A DNA stretch of 7,302 nt. It comes from Crocinitomicaceae bacterium. GTDB lineage: Bacteria; Bacteroidota; Bacteroidia; Flavobacteriales_D; Crocinitomicaceae. Location: NCBI GenBank assembly GCA_024643585.1, contig JAHEMP010000060.1:3347-10648 (forward strand), read 5' to 3'. The translations under genes and the position numbers were made by a program. Position 1 is the first letter of the stretch. The number at the start of each line of letters is the position of its first letter. The notes under the pieces were generated by a model. It saw only the letters and a program-made list of their open reading frames with translations. It was not told the origin of the DNA and searched no databases. Below, one piece after another: positions 1-6,466 of this stretch.

Positions 1-26
1 ATGTCTTGTGAAGCGTGTCCAGCCAT
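1..26 (-). CDS. Start of next oxidase-operon gene, probably a second cytochrome c oxidase subunit III (partial)
   Basis: An ATG at 26-24 on the minus strand opens a frame reading MAGHASQD before the window ends. It lies 24 bp downstream of the stop of the preceding subunit III-like gene, on the same strand, which suggests one operon. In many Bacteroidota the gene after ctaB and the short subunit III is a second, longer subunit III whose N-terminus is short, hydrophilic and His-rich, and these eight residues fit that pattern. The identity is inferred almost entirely from gene order. The sequence itself shows only an open frame with a plausible start, and no strong ribosome binding site is visible. 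Confidence 0.45.
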
Positions 27-50
27 CTTGAATAATTTTTGTTTGCAAGT

Positions 51-1109
51 TTAATGAATAAAAAGCAAAAATAACAACAAATACAACCACAATAGCCCTA
101 AAAAATGCCAGAAAATTGCTCCAGTTTTTAGAGAGATATGGTTTTCAGGAGTAAATCTACCTGAAAATGAATAGATTGTAACTCTAAGAAGGTAAATTAT
201 TGCTACAAAAATATGTAGCAAATGTAGGAAAGTAATAATGTACAAAAACGAACTTGCCGTATCCGATGTTTCAGTTGCTTTGAGTTGAAGATAACTGCTT
301 AGTTTTTTCCCTTGAAAAAGAAGCGTTCTATTCTTATACTCCAAAGCTTTTCCTTTGTAATATATGTTGAAATCTTTGCCTATATCGCCTTTCACAAAAA
401 AGTCTCCACGTCCATCACGAACATTAATGGCCAAATCACGCAATCTCAATCGATCAGTAAAAGACAATTCCTCTCCATTGCTTTTTGTCAAAACACCTGC
501 GTTATTCGAAACCAATGTGTTTTCGAAATAGAGAACAAATGATTTTCCATAGGACGTAATTTCAAAAGGTTTTTTATCTGCCAAATTTAAAAACTGCCCC
601 ATGAATTCTTGAAGTTGAGACATTTGAGCTTTTGACATTTCCTTCCCTTTCCACAAATAATGATTCCCATCTACTTCGACGAATGCATCATTGTATTTGA
701 TCTCATAATAATCTCCATATCGACCATCCGTAACAATAAGGTGATTGTTAACTGGGTGAATTCCCTTTTCTATTAATTGTCCGTATCCTTTGAATTGGAA
801 ATAGACAAATAACAAACCTAAAACGACCGTTAAAGACATAAAAATTTTAAGCCCTTTTGTATTGCCTTTTTGTATGTTTTTAATGGCGAGAATAAACGTT
901 AAACTCGATATTCCAATAATTGCTGTGCTTGCCCAAAATCCCCAAGGAAGTGGTTGTTTCAACCAAAAAGAGTCACCCATAGTTACCAGGTAAGCTGAGG
1001 TGAAGCCTGCAAATAGCATTATAATACTAAAAATCCCTATGTAAACGAGATTCTTTTTCATTTTCTCACGGACTTCCGGAGACAATTGATCGTCGTATTC
1101 TTTTTTCAT
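51..1109 (-). CDS. Cytochrome c oxidase subunit III-like protein with a large periplasmic insertion
   Basis: This is a haem-copper oxidase subunit III-type membrane protein that would sit with subunits I and II in the cytoplasmic membrane. Five hydrophobic segments are visible, at about residues 21-43, 57-76, 87-106, 287-314 and 329-351, matching the short (helix 3-7) form of subunit III. Family landmarks are FAGFTSAY (33-40), the SFLYIITFLHLLH stretch (287-299, H296/H299) and the FWHFLGLLWLYL segment (333-344, H335). The position of the classical helix-3 glutamate (SEVM in canonical subunit III) is Ile29 here. Short bacteroidal relatives are about 195 residues; this one has 352, because roughly 110-285 form a hydrophilic insert between helices 3 and 4. 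Lys/Arg-rich ends and loops (1-20, 77-88, 310-328) are predicted cytoplasmic, so the insert should be periplasmic. The gene starts 14 bp after the ctaB stop, so it is very likely co-transcribed. The subunit III assignment is firm; the role of the insert is unknown. Confidence 0.85.
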   Translation of the reverse strand: MKKEYDDQLSPEVREKMKKNLVYIGIFSIIMLFAGFTSAYLVTMGDSFWLKQPLPWGFWASTAIIGISSLTFILAIKNIQKGNTKGLKIFMSLTVVLGLLFVYFQFKGYGQLIEKGIHPVNNHLIVTDGRYGDYYEIKYNDAFVEVDGNHYLWKGKEMSKAQMSQLQEFMGQFLNLADKKPFEITSYGKSFVLYFENTLVSNNAGVLTKSNGEELSFTDRLRLRDLAINVRDGRGDFFVKGDIGKDFNIYYKGKALEYKNRTLLFQGKKLSSYLQLKATETSDTASSFLYIITFLHLLHIFVAIIYLLRVTIYSFSGRFTPENHISLKTGAIFWHFLGLLWLYLLLFLLFIH

Positions 1110-1123
1110 CTAAATTTTATTTT

Positions 1124-1990
1124 TTAATAAGGTATTAAGTATTCGATTTTATCAAACACGTAAACAAATTGTATTATTGGTAAATAAACAAATGAAGCAA
1201 ACATTAGTTTTCTAGCATCCTTATCATCGCATGTTAAAAACAATTTATACGACAACAAAAAGAACCAAATTCCCATTGCACTTACAATAATTAAAGTCGA
1301 AATTCCTGTCCATCCTAACCACCATGGCATCAAGCTAAAAGGAATTAACGCTAAAGAATAGGCTGCAATTTGAAAAGCAGAATTTTTTGATTTTCCATGT
1401 CGTGATGGCAATAAGCTAAAGCCACCTGCTCTGTAGTCTTCATCCACTACCCAAGCGATTGCCCAGAAGTGGGGAAACTGCCATGTAAATTGAACAAAGA
1501 AAAGAATGCCCGGTACAAAACCAAACTCACCAGTGGCTGCTACAGCGCCCAACATAGGTGGAATTGCTCCCGGAAAAGCGCCAACAAAAACCGCCCAGCT
1601 TGATTTGCGCTTCATCGGCGTGTAGACAAAAACATACAGCACATATGCCAACAAACCCAAGGCAAAAGATGCCCAATTCAATAAGGATAACATGAACAAT
1701 CCAACAAGCAAACAAAAAATCACAACAGAATAAGCTTCCGTAAGCGACATATTTTTCATCGGTAACGGGCGACCTGAAGTTCTTTTCATTAAGATGTCCA
1801 AATCTCGCTCCCAAATTTGATTAGAACCATTTGAGGCAGCCGTAACAAGCATCCCGCCAATCATTAGCAGAAAGATTTGGTACAAATCAGAGCCATGGTT
1901 AAACAAATAACCTGAAAGGGCAGATACAACCACTAAAAATGAAAGTCGAAACTTGGTGAAAGAAGCGTATTGTTTGATTTTGTTCGACAC
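1124..1990 (-). CDS. ctaB: Protoheme IX farnesyltransferase (haem O synthase)
   Basis: This enzyme transfers a farnesyl group from farnesyl diphosphate to the 2-vinyl of protohaem, giving haem O, the precursor of haem A for terminal oxidases. It is a polytopic UbiA-family prenyltransferase. The first Asp-rich prenyl-diphosphate motif is clear: N57, then WERDLD (60-65), followed by RTSGRPLP (70-77). The conserved YTPMKR (123-128) and GAFPGAIPPMLG (137-148) follow, then QFPHFWAIAW (171-180) and the second acidic motif DEDY (183-186). The length of 288 residues is normal and about eight or nine hydrophobic helices are apparent. The start must be GTG at 1990-1988: an in-frame TAA lies six codons upstream, no ATG occurs between, and the first internal Met (residue 43) would remove the first helix. 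It is the first visible gene of an operon with the subunit III gene. Confidence 0.95.
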   Translation of the reverse strand: MSNKIKQYASFTKFRLSFLVVVSALSGYLFNHGSDLYQIFLLMIGGMLVTAASNGSNQIWERDLDILMKRTSGRPLPMKNMSLTEAYSVVIFCLLVGLFMLSLLNWASFALGLLAYVLYVFVYTPMKRKSSWAVFVGAFPGAIPPMLGAVAATGEFGFVPGILFFVQFTWQFPHFWAIAWVVDEDYRAGGFSLLPSRHGKSKNSAFQIAAYSLALIPFSLMPWWLGWTGISTLIIVSAMGIWFFLLSYKLFLTCDDKDARKLMFASFVYLPIIQFVYVFDKIEYLIPY

Positions 1991-2015
1991 GAAAAGATGG
2001 TTTGTTTAAACGCTG

Positions 2016-2023
2016 CAAATTTA
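2016..2023 (-). promoter_or_regulatory. Bacteroidota-type -7 element for ctaB
   Basis: On the minus strand this reads TAAATTTG, an exact match to the Bacteroidota -7 consensus TAnnTTTG. It lies about 25 bp before the GTG of ctaB, so the leader would be short, roughly 20 nt. No convincing -33 TTG is visible at the usual distance, so only the -7 half is supported. It should drive the haem-oxidase operon. Confidence 0.5.
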
Positions 2024-2028
2024 CTCAA

Positions 2029-2036
2029 TATATTTG
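2029..2036 (+). promoter_or_regulatory. Possible upstream -7 element for the glycosyltransferase gene
   Basis: TATATTTG matches TAnnTTTG and is followed by GC, as is the nearer copy 57 bp downstream. A TTTG at 2001-2004 lies upstream, but the spacer (about 24 bp) is longer than usual. If used, it would give a leader of about 65-70 nt. It may equally be a chance match in AT-rich DNA, and it lies only 5 bp from the oppositely oriented ctaB element. Confidence 0.3.
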
Positions 2037-2085
2037 CGTTAATATAAAATTCGACCGTTGAAATCAGAACATTTTGAAATTAACT

Positions 2086-2093
2086 TATATTTG
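2086..2093 (+). promoter_or_regulatory. Bacteroidota-type -7 element for the glycosyltransferase gene
   Basis: TATATTTG is an exact TAnnTTTG match ending 17 bp before the ATG at 2111, giving an expected leader of about 10 nt. A TTG at 2058-2060 is a candidate -33 element, but its spacer of about 25 bp is long. The short leader without a Shine-Dalgarno sequence is usual for this phylum. Confidence 0.5.
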
Positions 2094-2110
2094 CCCGAAA
2101 TTTTAACATT

Positions 2111-2830
2111 ATGAGCATTCAGAAGCTTTCTATCTTAATTCCTGCTTACAACGAGGAAAATACCATTAAAGTTATTTTAGAAAAAGTAAGAGAAGTAGAA
2201 TTAATAAATGGAATAACAAAAGAGATCGTAATTGTTAACGATTGCTCCAAAGACGCCACAGTGGAAAAAATAGAGGAGTACATTTCACAACATCCTGAAA
2301 TGAACATCCGCTTTTTCTCACAAGACTACAACCAAGGAAAAGGGGCGGCTATTAATAGAGCTATTAAGGAGTGTACTGGCGATTATTTAATTGTTCAAGA
2401 CGCCGATTTAGAATACGACCCTCAGGAATACAATCTATTGTTGAAACCCGTTTTCATGGACAATGCAGACGTTGTTTATGGCTCAAGGTTCGTCGGTCAC
2501 CATCCTCATCGCATATTGTTTTTCTGGCATTCGATAGGAAATAAATTTCTTACTACCCTTTCAAACATGATGACAAACTTAAATTTGTCAGACATGGAGA
2601 CTTGCTACAAATTAATCCGAACTTCGTTTGCCAAGAAAATTGACATCAAGGAAAACAGATTCGGTATTGAACCAGAAATTACCGCAAAATTGGCGCGCAT
2701 GAAAGGAATTCGAATCTACGAAGTAGGTATTTCATATTACGGAAGAACGTATGAAGAAGGTAAAAAAATTGGCTGGAAAGATGGTTTTAGAGCAATCTAC
2801 TGTATTTTCAAATACAAGTTCTCCAAATAA
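2111..2830 (+). CDS. Family 2 glycosyltransferase, dolichol-phosphate-mannose-synthase-like
   Basis: This is a GT2, GT-A-fold enzyme that would transfer a sugar from a nucleotide sugar to a lipid carrier or other acceptor at the cytoplasmic face of the membrane. The motifs come in the order expected for the DPM1/polyprenyl-phosphate glycosyltransferase group: IPAYNEE (10-16), VNDCSKD (42-48) binding the nucleotide, NQGKG (74-78), the metal-binding DAD within QDADLEYDP (96-104; D97, D99), GSRF (124-127), SDMETCYK (160-167), FGIEPEI (184-190) and YYGRTYEEGKKIGW (209-222). At 239 residues it is a stand-alone catalytic domain with no C-terminal transmembrane helices, unlike the GtrB/ArnC type. 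The donor and acceptor cannot be read from the sequence. It is a single gene with its own promoter region and a terminator hairpin 36 bp after the stop, and no glycan-biosynthesis genes lie beside it. Confidence 0.9.
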   Translation: MSIQKLSILIPAYNEENTIKVILEKVREVELINGITKEIVIVNDCSKDATVEKIEEYISQHPEMNIRFFSQDYNQGKGAAINRAIKECTGDYLIVQDADLEYDPQEYNLLLKPVFMDNADVVYGSRFVGHHPHRILFFWHSIGNKFLTTLSNMMTNLNLSDMETCYKLIRTSFAKKIDIKENRFGIEPEITAKLARMKGIRIYEVGISYYGRTYEEGKKIGWKDGFRAIYCIFKYKFSK

Positions 2831-2866
2831 CATCGCGGTAATTTAGTACAGATTTTGGGGCAAAAA

Positions 2867-2898
2867 AAATTACGAACTGGAAGCCCAATTCGTAATTT
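2867..2898. terminator. Bidirectional rho-independent-type terminator between the glycosyltransferase gene and queA
   Basis: A perfect 10-bp inverted repeat has arms AAATTACGAA (2867-2876) and TTCGTAATTT (2889-2898). Inside it, TGG (2878-2880) and CCA (2885-2887) can pair and extend the stem after a one-base mismatch on each side. On the plus strand it is followed by TTTCTTTATTT. On the minus strand the other flank is a run of eight A (2862-2869), giving a U-tract for queA transcripts. It lies 36 bp after the glycosyltransferase stop and 19 bp after the queA stop, in a convergent gap, so it can serve both genes. Confidence 0.8.
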
Positions 2899-2917
2899 CT
2901 TTATTTATAACTTTTAA

Positions 2918-3976
2918 TTATATAATAAGCATCGCGTCTCCATACGAATAGAAACGGTACTTTTCTTCAACAGCTGTTTTGTAAGCTTCCATCATTAAAT
3001 CATGTCCGCAAAATGCTGAAATCATCATTAGCAAAGTTGAAAGCGGTGTATGGAAGTTTGTAATCATGCAATTCGCAATACTGAAATCGTACGGAGGGAA
3101 GATAAATTTATTCGTCCATCCATCGTACGTATTTAAAGTTCCATCCGTTGAAACCGAAGTTTCAATCGTTCGCATAACCGTTGTTCCAACCGCGCAAACA
3201 CGTTTTTTGTCTTTAATCCCTTTGTTTACAATTTCCGTACATTTTTTGTCGATATGTGCTTGTTCAGAATCCATTTTGTGTTTGGTCAAATCTTCAACTT
3301 CGACAGATCTAAACGTACCCAAACCAATGTGCAAGGTTACTTCCGCAAAATTTACACCTTTCAATTCCAATCGTTTCATCAATTGACGAGAGAAGTGCAA
3401 TCCAGCTGTAGGAGCTGCAACGGCACCTTCATTTTTAGCGAAGATAGTTTGGTAACGCTCTTCGTCTTCCGGTTCAACCGTTCTTTTAATGTATTTAGGA
3501 AGCGGTGTTTCACCCAATTCGGTAATTTTCTTTTTAAACTCTTCGTAAGGTCCGTCGAATAAAAAACGCAAGGTTCTTCCTCGCGAGGTTGTATTGTCAA
3601 TTACTTCCGCCACCAATGAATCATCGTCGCCAAAATACAATTTGTTGCCAATACGAATTTTACGTGCTGGATCAACTAAAACATCCCACAAAAGACTCTC
3701 ACGGTTCAATTCTCGAAGCAAGAAAACCTCAATCTTAGCACCTGTTTTTTCCTTATTTCCATACATTCTTGCCGGAAAAACTTTGGTGTTGTTCATAATC
3801 ATTACGTCTCCCTCGGAAAAGTAATTGATTAGATCTTTAAACAATTTATGTTCGATTTTTCCCGTATCACGATGGACAACCATCAATCTTGCTTCATCTC
3901 TATTATCTGTTGGATATTCAGCAATCAATTCCTCTGGTAAGTTGAAATTGAACTCGGAAAGTTTCATTTTACTCAT
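2918..3976 (-). CDS. queA: S-adenosylmethionine:tRNA ribosyltransferase-isomerase
   Basis: QueA transfers and isomerises the ribosyl part of S-adenosylmethionine onto 7-aminomethyl-7-deazaguanine at position 34 of tRNAs with GUN anticodons, giving epoxyqueuosine. It is cytosolic. The family signatures run the whole length: YPTDNRDEARLMV (21-33), NNTKVFPAR (62-70), WDVLVDPARKIRIG (97-110), AVAAPTAGLHF (185-195), HIGLGTF (216-222), VGTTVMRTIET (263-273), ITNFHTPLSTLLMM (305-318) and the C-terminal YGDAMLI (345-351). The length of 352 residues is normal. Two starts are possible: the ATG used here, and another three codons later (3967) giving MKLSEF, the more usual family N-terminus; the sequence does not decide. 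It stands as a single gene between its own -7 element and a terminator, with no other queuosine gene in view. Confidence 0.97.
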   Translation of the reverse strand: MSKMKLSEFNFNLPEELIAEYPTDNRDEARLMVVHRDTGKIEHKLFKDLINYFSEGDVMIMNNTKVFPARMYGNKEKTGAKIEVFLLRELNRESLLWDVLVDPARKIRIGNKLYFGDDDSLVAEVIDNTTSRGRTLRFLFDGPYEEFKKKITELGETPLPKYIKRTVEPEDEERYQTIFAKNEGAVAAPTAGLHFSRQLMKRLELKGVNFAEVTLHIGLGTFRSVEVEDLTKHKMDSEQAHIDKKCTEIVNKGIKDKKRVCAVGTTVMRTIETSVSTDGTLNTYDGWTNKFIFPPYDFSIANCMITNFHTPLSTLLMMISAFCGHDLMMEAYKTAVEEKYRFYSYGDAMLII

Positions 3977-4022
3977 GCTTGTCTACTATTTGTTGGCGTT
4001 TTTACTTTTAAAAAAAAGAGTG

Positions 4023-4030
4023 CAAAGTTA
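4023..4030 (-). promoter_or_regulatory. Bacteroidota-type -7 element for queA
   Basis: The minus strand reads TAACTTTG, an exact TAnnTTTG match followed by CA, 46 bp upstream of the queA start. The leader would be about 40 nt. A matching -33 TTG is not evident in the AT-rich stretch above it. Its presence argues that queA is transcribed separately from the membrane transferase gene that ends at 4083. Confidence 0.5.
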
Positions 4031-4056
4031 AATAAAAATATGCTTAAAAATGATGT

Positions 4057-4079
4057 GGTAGCTATTTTTAATCGCTGCC
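4057..4079 (-). terminator. Weak candidate terminator after the LTA synthase-family gene
   Basis: Starting 3 bp past the stop, the minus strand can fold GGCAGCGATT against the downstream stretch ending GCTACC. This gives an eight-pair stem with two mismatches and a three-base loop. No U-tract follows directly; five T occur about 6 bp later. It may help separate this gene from queA, but the evidence is modest. Confidence 0.3.
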
Positions 4080-4082
4080 GAA

Positions 4083-6008
4083 CTATAGTTTTTTATAATT
4101 CTTGTACAATTCAACCAGATAGGCTTTGCATTGCTTTTCAGCCTGTGGCATTTTATTCGGCGCAATGTTCTGGTTTAAATAATCTTTTAAATCCAAATTG
4201 TAGCTAAAATCTCCATCTTCGTTTATCCAACCATAACCTCTCGTTACGGTGTGTAAAGCAAAATTCTTAGTGCTCGGATTTAGGATGTTTTTACTCCATG
4301 GATATCTTGACATATCGCGATTTCTTTGCATTTGAGCCAAAAGGGTTCCGACAATATCGTGTTGATTGCAGATGGTTTCATTTTTCACTCCCCGCCATTC
4401 TGGTTTTAGCATTTCACCGTAAAATAACAAGGGAATATGAAAGTAAGCCCCTTGATTTGGGTCACTTTGATTCGGGGTAGTATGTCCGTGATCAGCGACA
4501 AAAACGAAAAGGGTGTTTTTGTACCACTTTTCCTTTTTACATTGTTGGATAAAATTATGCAATGATTCATCAGCATAAATCATGCTGTTCATATAATCCT
4601 GTTCTTCACCAACGTAGTTTTGATTTTTCCTTTTTGGGAAATCATAAGGAGAATGTGTACTGCCCGTGAAGGCGCATTGCATAAAAGGTTCTTTTGTATT
4701 ATTGATATCTCGCTTCAGCAATTTGAATAAATCTTCGTCGTAATAATTCAGTTTCCCTTTCGGCATATCCGCGGGAAAATCCTTTTCATCTTTTACAGCA
4801 TCAAATCCATGATCTGTGAAAAAACTACCGATGTTTCCGTATTTCAAATCACCACTGAAACGGTAGCCGGAATAATATCCCCATTGCTTCAAATCTTCAT
4901 TAAATGCAGGCAGTTTTCTGTGCTTTTCTGGCTGCATCGACATGGATATTTCGGGCAAAGCAGGAAAAGCTCCAAAAATACAAGCGTTGCCTATTTCAGA
5001 AGTTCCGCCATCGGCATAGCATTTTGAAAACAACAAACCTTCCTTCGCCATCTCATCGAAAAAGGGCGTTACTCCCCCCTTCCCAGTAATCGATTTCATA
5101 GCATTTGCCGACCAACCCTCCAAAACAATGAATACCAAATTTGGTCTTTCGCCTTTCAAAATTATGGGGAAGGAATCCGTTTTCGTTTCGTACAATTCAG
5201 CTGTAATTTTGGAAGCTACTTTTTCATCCATTTTAGGAAAAACATCATCCAAATTACTTCTGTTGAACAACAAGTAACTTTTTCCAAAATAGTAAGTAGA
5301 GTTTACACTTAAATCGTTGGCTAGACTTGATTTGCTATAGTAGGCAGCGTCAATGTTGATAGGAATTGGTTGCAATCCTCCGCGGCTCAGGAGTATTAAA
5401 AAAGGAGTAAAAATGATAAAAACTAAAAATGACGCCAACTTGGTTTTCCAATTGTAAATTTCCTTTGTCTTAAAATGACCAATAAACAAACGTCTTGAAA
5501 GGTAATAAGCAAATAAACCGCCCAAAACTGAGTATAAAAGAAACCAAAACACCATTCCTGCACTAGCCGTTCTGCCGACCTCATCTGGATTGGCCAAATG
5601 CATGAAAACTCGGGAACTTAATTTGTGATTCCATTCAGGGTAGGCGTTTATTTCTCCGGCATGAATAAGAAGAACGACTAAAACTTCAATAGAAAAGACG
5701 GTTACTAATACTATTTTGAAAAATTTTAGGGGAAACAATTTCCATATGGTAAAAAATAAAAAAGGCAATATGCTCAACATGCCTGCTGCCGTCATGTCCA
5801 ATCGAAATGAGAAAACGAAAGCTTTAAGAACCTCCTGCCAACCGACTAAGTTTACTTTAGACGCATTGTGCACAATAAATAAAATGCGCATAACATCAAA
5901 AAGTAAAACCCAAAAAAGAAGGATTTTCAGCAAGGACAAAATATGGTTTACTACATTTCTCATGACAAATCGTGACAAAGGTAACAGATTATGAAAAATT
6001 CTCAGCAT
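4083..6008 (-). CDS. LTA synthase family membrane phosphoglycerol-transferase-like protein (alkaline phosphatase superfamily)
   Basis: The layout is that of LtaS/OpgB-type enzymes: about five N-terminal transmembrane helices (near 25-45, 65-90, 95-118, 150-170 and 190-208), a linker, then an extracytoplasmic sulfatase-fold domain (about 288-580). The metal and catalytic residues can be matched to LtaS by motif: E297 in VLEGW, the Thr nucleophile T336 in GGTSE, H452 in THSPY, and D506-H507 in ADHGH. R383 in YRFSGD lies where substrate-binding residues occur. No C/S-x-P-x-R sulfatase signature is present, so the Thr-type transferase assignment is preferred. Family members move phosphoglycerol, or related polar groups, from phospholipid to an acceptor outside the membrane. 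The organism appears Gram-negative, so the product is unlikely to be true lipoteichoic acid and the acceptor is unknown. The start at 6008 is tentative, since Met16 (5963) would also keep every helix. Length is 641 residues, normal for the family. Confidence 0.88.
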   Translation of the reverse strand: MLRIFHNLLPLSRFVMRNVVNHILSLLKILLFWVLLFDVMRILFIVHNASKVNLVGWQEVLKAFVFSFRLDMTAAGMLSILPFLFFTIWKLFPLKFFKIVLVTVFSIEVLVVLLIHAGEINAYPEWNHKLSSRVFMHLANPDEVGRTASAGMVFWFLLYSVLGGLFAYYLSRRLFIGHFKTKEIYNWKTKLASFLVFIIFTPFLILLSRGGLQPIPINIDAAYYSKSSLANDLSVNSTYYFGKSYLLFNRSNLDDVFPKMDEKVASKITAELYETKTDSFPIILKGERPNLVFIVLEGWSANAMKSITGKGGVTPFFDEMAKEGLLFSKCYADGGTSEIGNACIFGAFPALPEISMSMQPEKHRKLPAFNEDLKQWGYYSGYRFSGDLKYGNIGSFFTDHGFDAVKDEKDFPADMPKGKLNYYDEDLFKLLKRDINNTKEPFMQCAFTGSTHSPYDFPKRKNQNYVGEEQDYMNSMIYADESLHNFIQQCKKEKWYKNTLFVFVADHGHTTPNQSDPNQGAYFHIPLLFYGEMLKPEWRGVKNETICNQHDIVGTLLAQMQRNRDMSRYPWSKNILNPSTKNFALHTVTRGYGWINEDGDFSYNLDLKDYLNQNIAPNKMPQAEKQCKAYLVELYKNYKKL

Positions 6009-6103
6009 CCTATTTGTTTGTCCTTATTCTTAATTTTTTTAATTAAAAAGAACAAATCACAAAACATTTCGTTATTCATCTATAAACTCCTTAATTTCAA
6101 AAA

Positions 6104-6463
6104 ATGAAAATTCAAAAAATCTTTGGGCTAATCCTACTTGGAAGTTCCATCTGTCTATATTCCTGCAAGAAAGAAACCGCTCCCAGTCTCACTGCAACTT
6201 GCTCAGATACTATAAGTTACACTTCAACAATAAAACCGTTAATGGACCAAAATTGCAACACGTCTGGTTGTCATAATAGCTCAAATGCAGGTGGGTATAA
6301 TTTCACATCTCATTCCAGTGTTAGTTCAAACGCGTCAATTATATTGAAGAGCATTCGTCACGAAAGTGGAGTGCAGGCCATGCCACAAGGAGCAGGTAAG
6401 CTTGCCTCGTCATCCGCAGATAATTTCGATTGTTGGATACAGCAAGGGAAAGCAAACAATTAA
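6104..6463 (+). CDS. Small lipoprotein with a single cytochrome c-type haem motif
   Basis: Residues 1-20 form a short signal peptide ending in a lipobox, LYSC, with Cys21 as the lipidation site, so the mature protein should be membrane-anchored outside the cytoplasm. The mature part has a haem-attachment-like motif, C51-NTSG-C56-H57, which is CX4CH rather than the canonical CX2CH. It is preceded by TIKPLMDQNC (42-51), which resembles the helix before the haem motif in class I and planctomycete-type cytochromes. M93 in AMPQGAGKL (92-100) is the likely sixth haem ligand, and the C-terminal DCWIQQGKANN (109-119) matches the closing helix of such domains. C33 and C110 could form a disulfide. Only one acidic residue follows the KK after Cys21, so a surface-export signal is not obvious. 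The partner and redox role are unknown. It is a single gene closed by a terminator 4 bp later. Confidence 0.8.
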   Translation: MKIQKIFGLILLGSSICLYSCKKETAPSLTATCSDTISYTSTIKPLMDQNCNTSGCHNSSNAGGYNFTSHSSVSSNASIILKSIRHESGVQAMPQGAGKLASSSADNFDCWIQQGKANN

Positions 6464-6466
6464 AGC

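Noticed and set aside
312..542. 76-codon plus-strand open frame opposite the subunit III insertion
   Set aside because: It lies wholly antisense to a conserved gene, has no recognisable motif or promoter and is explained by the composition of the opposite strand.
1527..1814. 95-codon minus-strand open frame overlapping ctaB in another frame
   Set aside because: It is a frame-shifted reading of ctaB; the UbiA-family motifs are all in the ctaB frame.
3066..3562. Two overlapping plus-strand open frames of about 100 codons inside queA
   Set aside because: Both are antisense to the strongly conserved queA coding sequence, and their translations look like low-information shadow sequence.
5716..5994. 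92-codon plus-strand open frame opposite the N-terminal helices of the LTA synthase-family gene
   Set aside because: It is antisense to membrane-helix codons, has no leader signal or family likeness and is rich in Lys/Arg/Asn, as expected from such shadows.
4083..6008. Annotation of the large membrane protein as a sulfatase
   Set aside because: The C/S-x-P-x-R maturation signature of sulfatases is absent; the nucleophile region is GGTSE with a five-helix N-terminal domain, as in LTA synthase-type transferases.
6012..6057. AT-rich inverted repeat (ATTTGTT at 6012-6018, AACAAAT at 6051-6057, with TTCTT/AAGAA inside) in the divergent gap
   Set aside because: The arms are short and almost pure A/T, and the inner pairing needs a bulge. 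It could be an operator but is also likely by chance, and no exact TAnnTTTG promoter match was found in this gap to anchor it.
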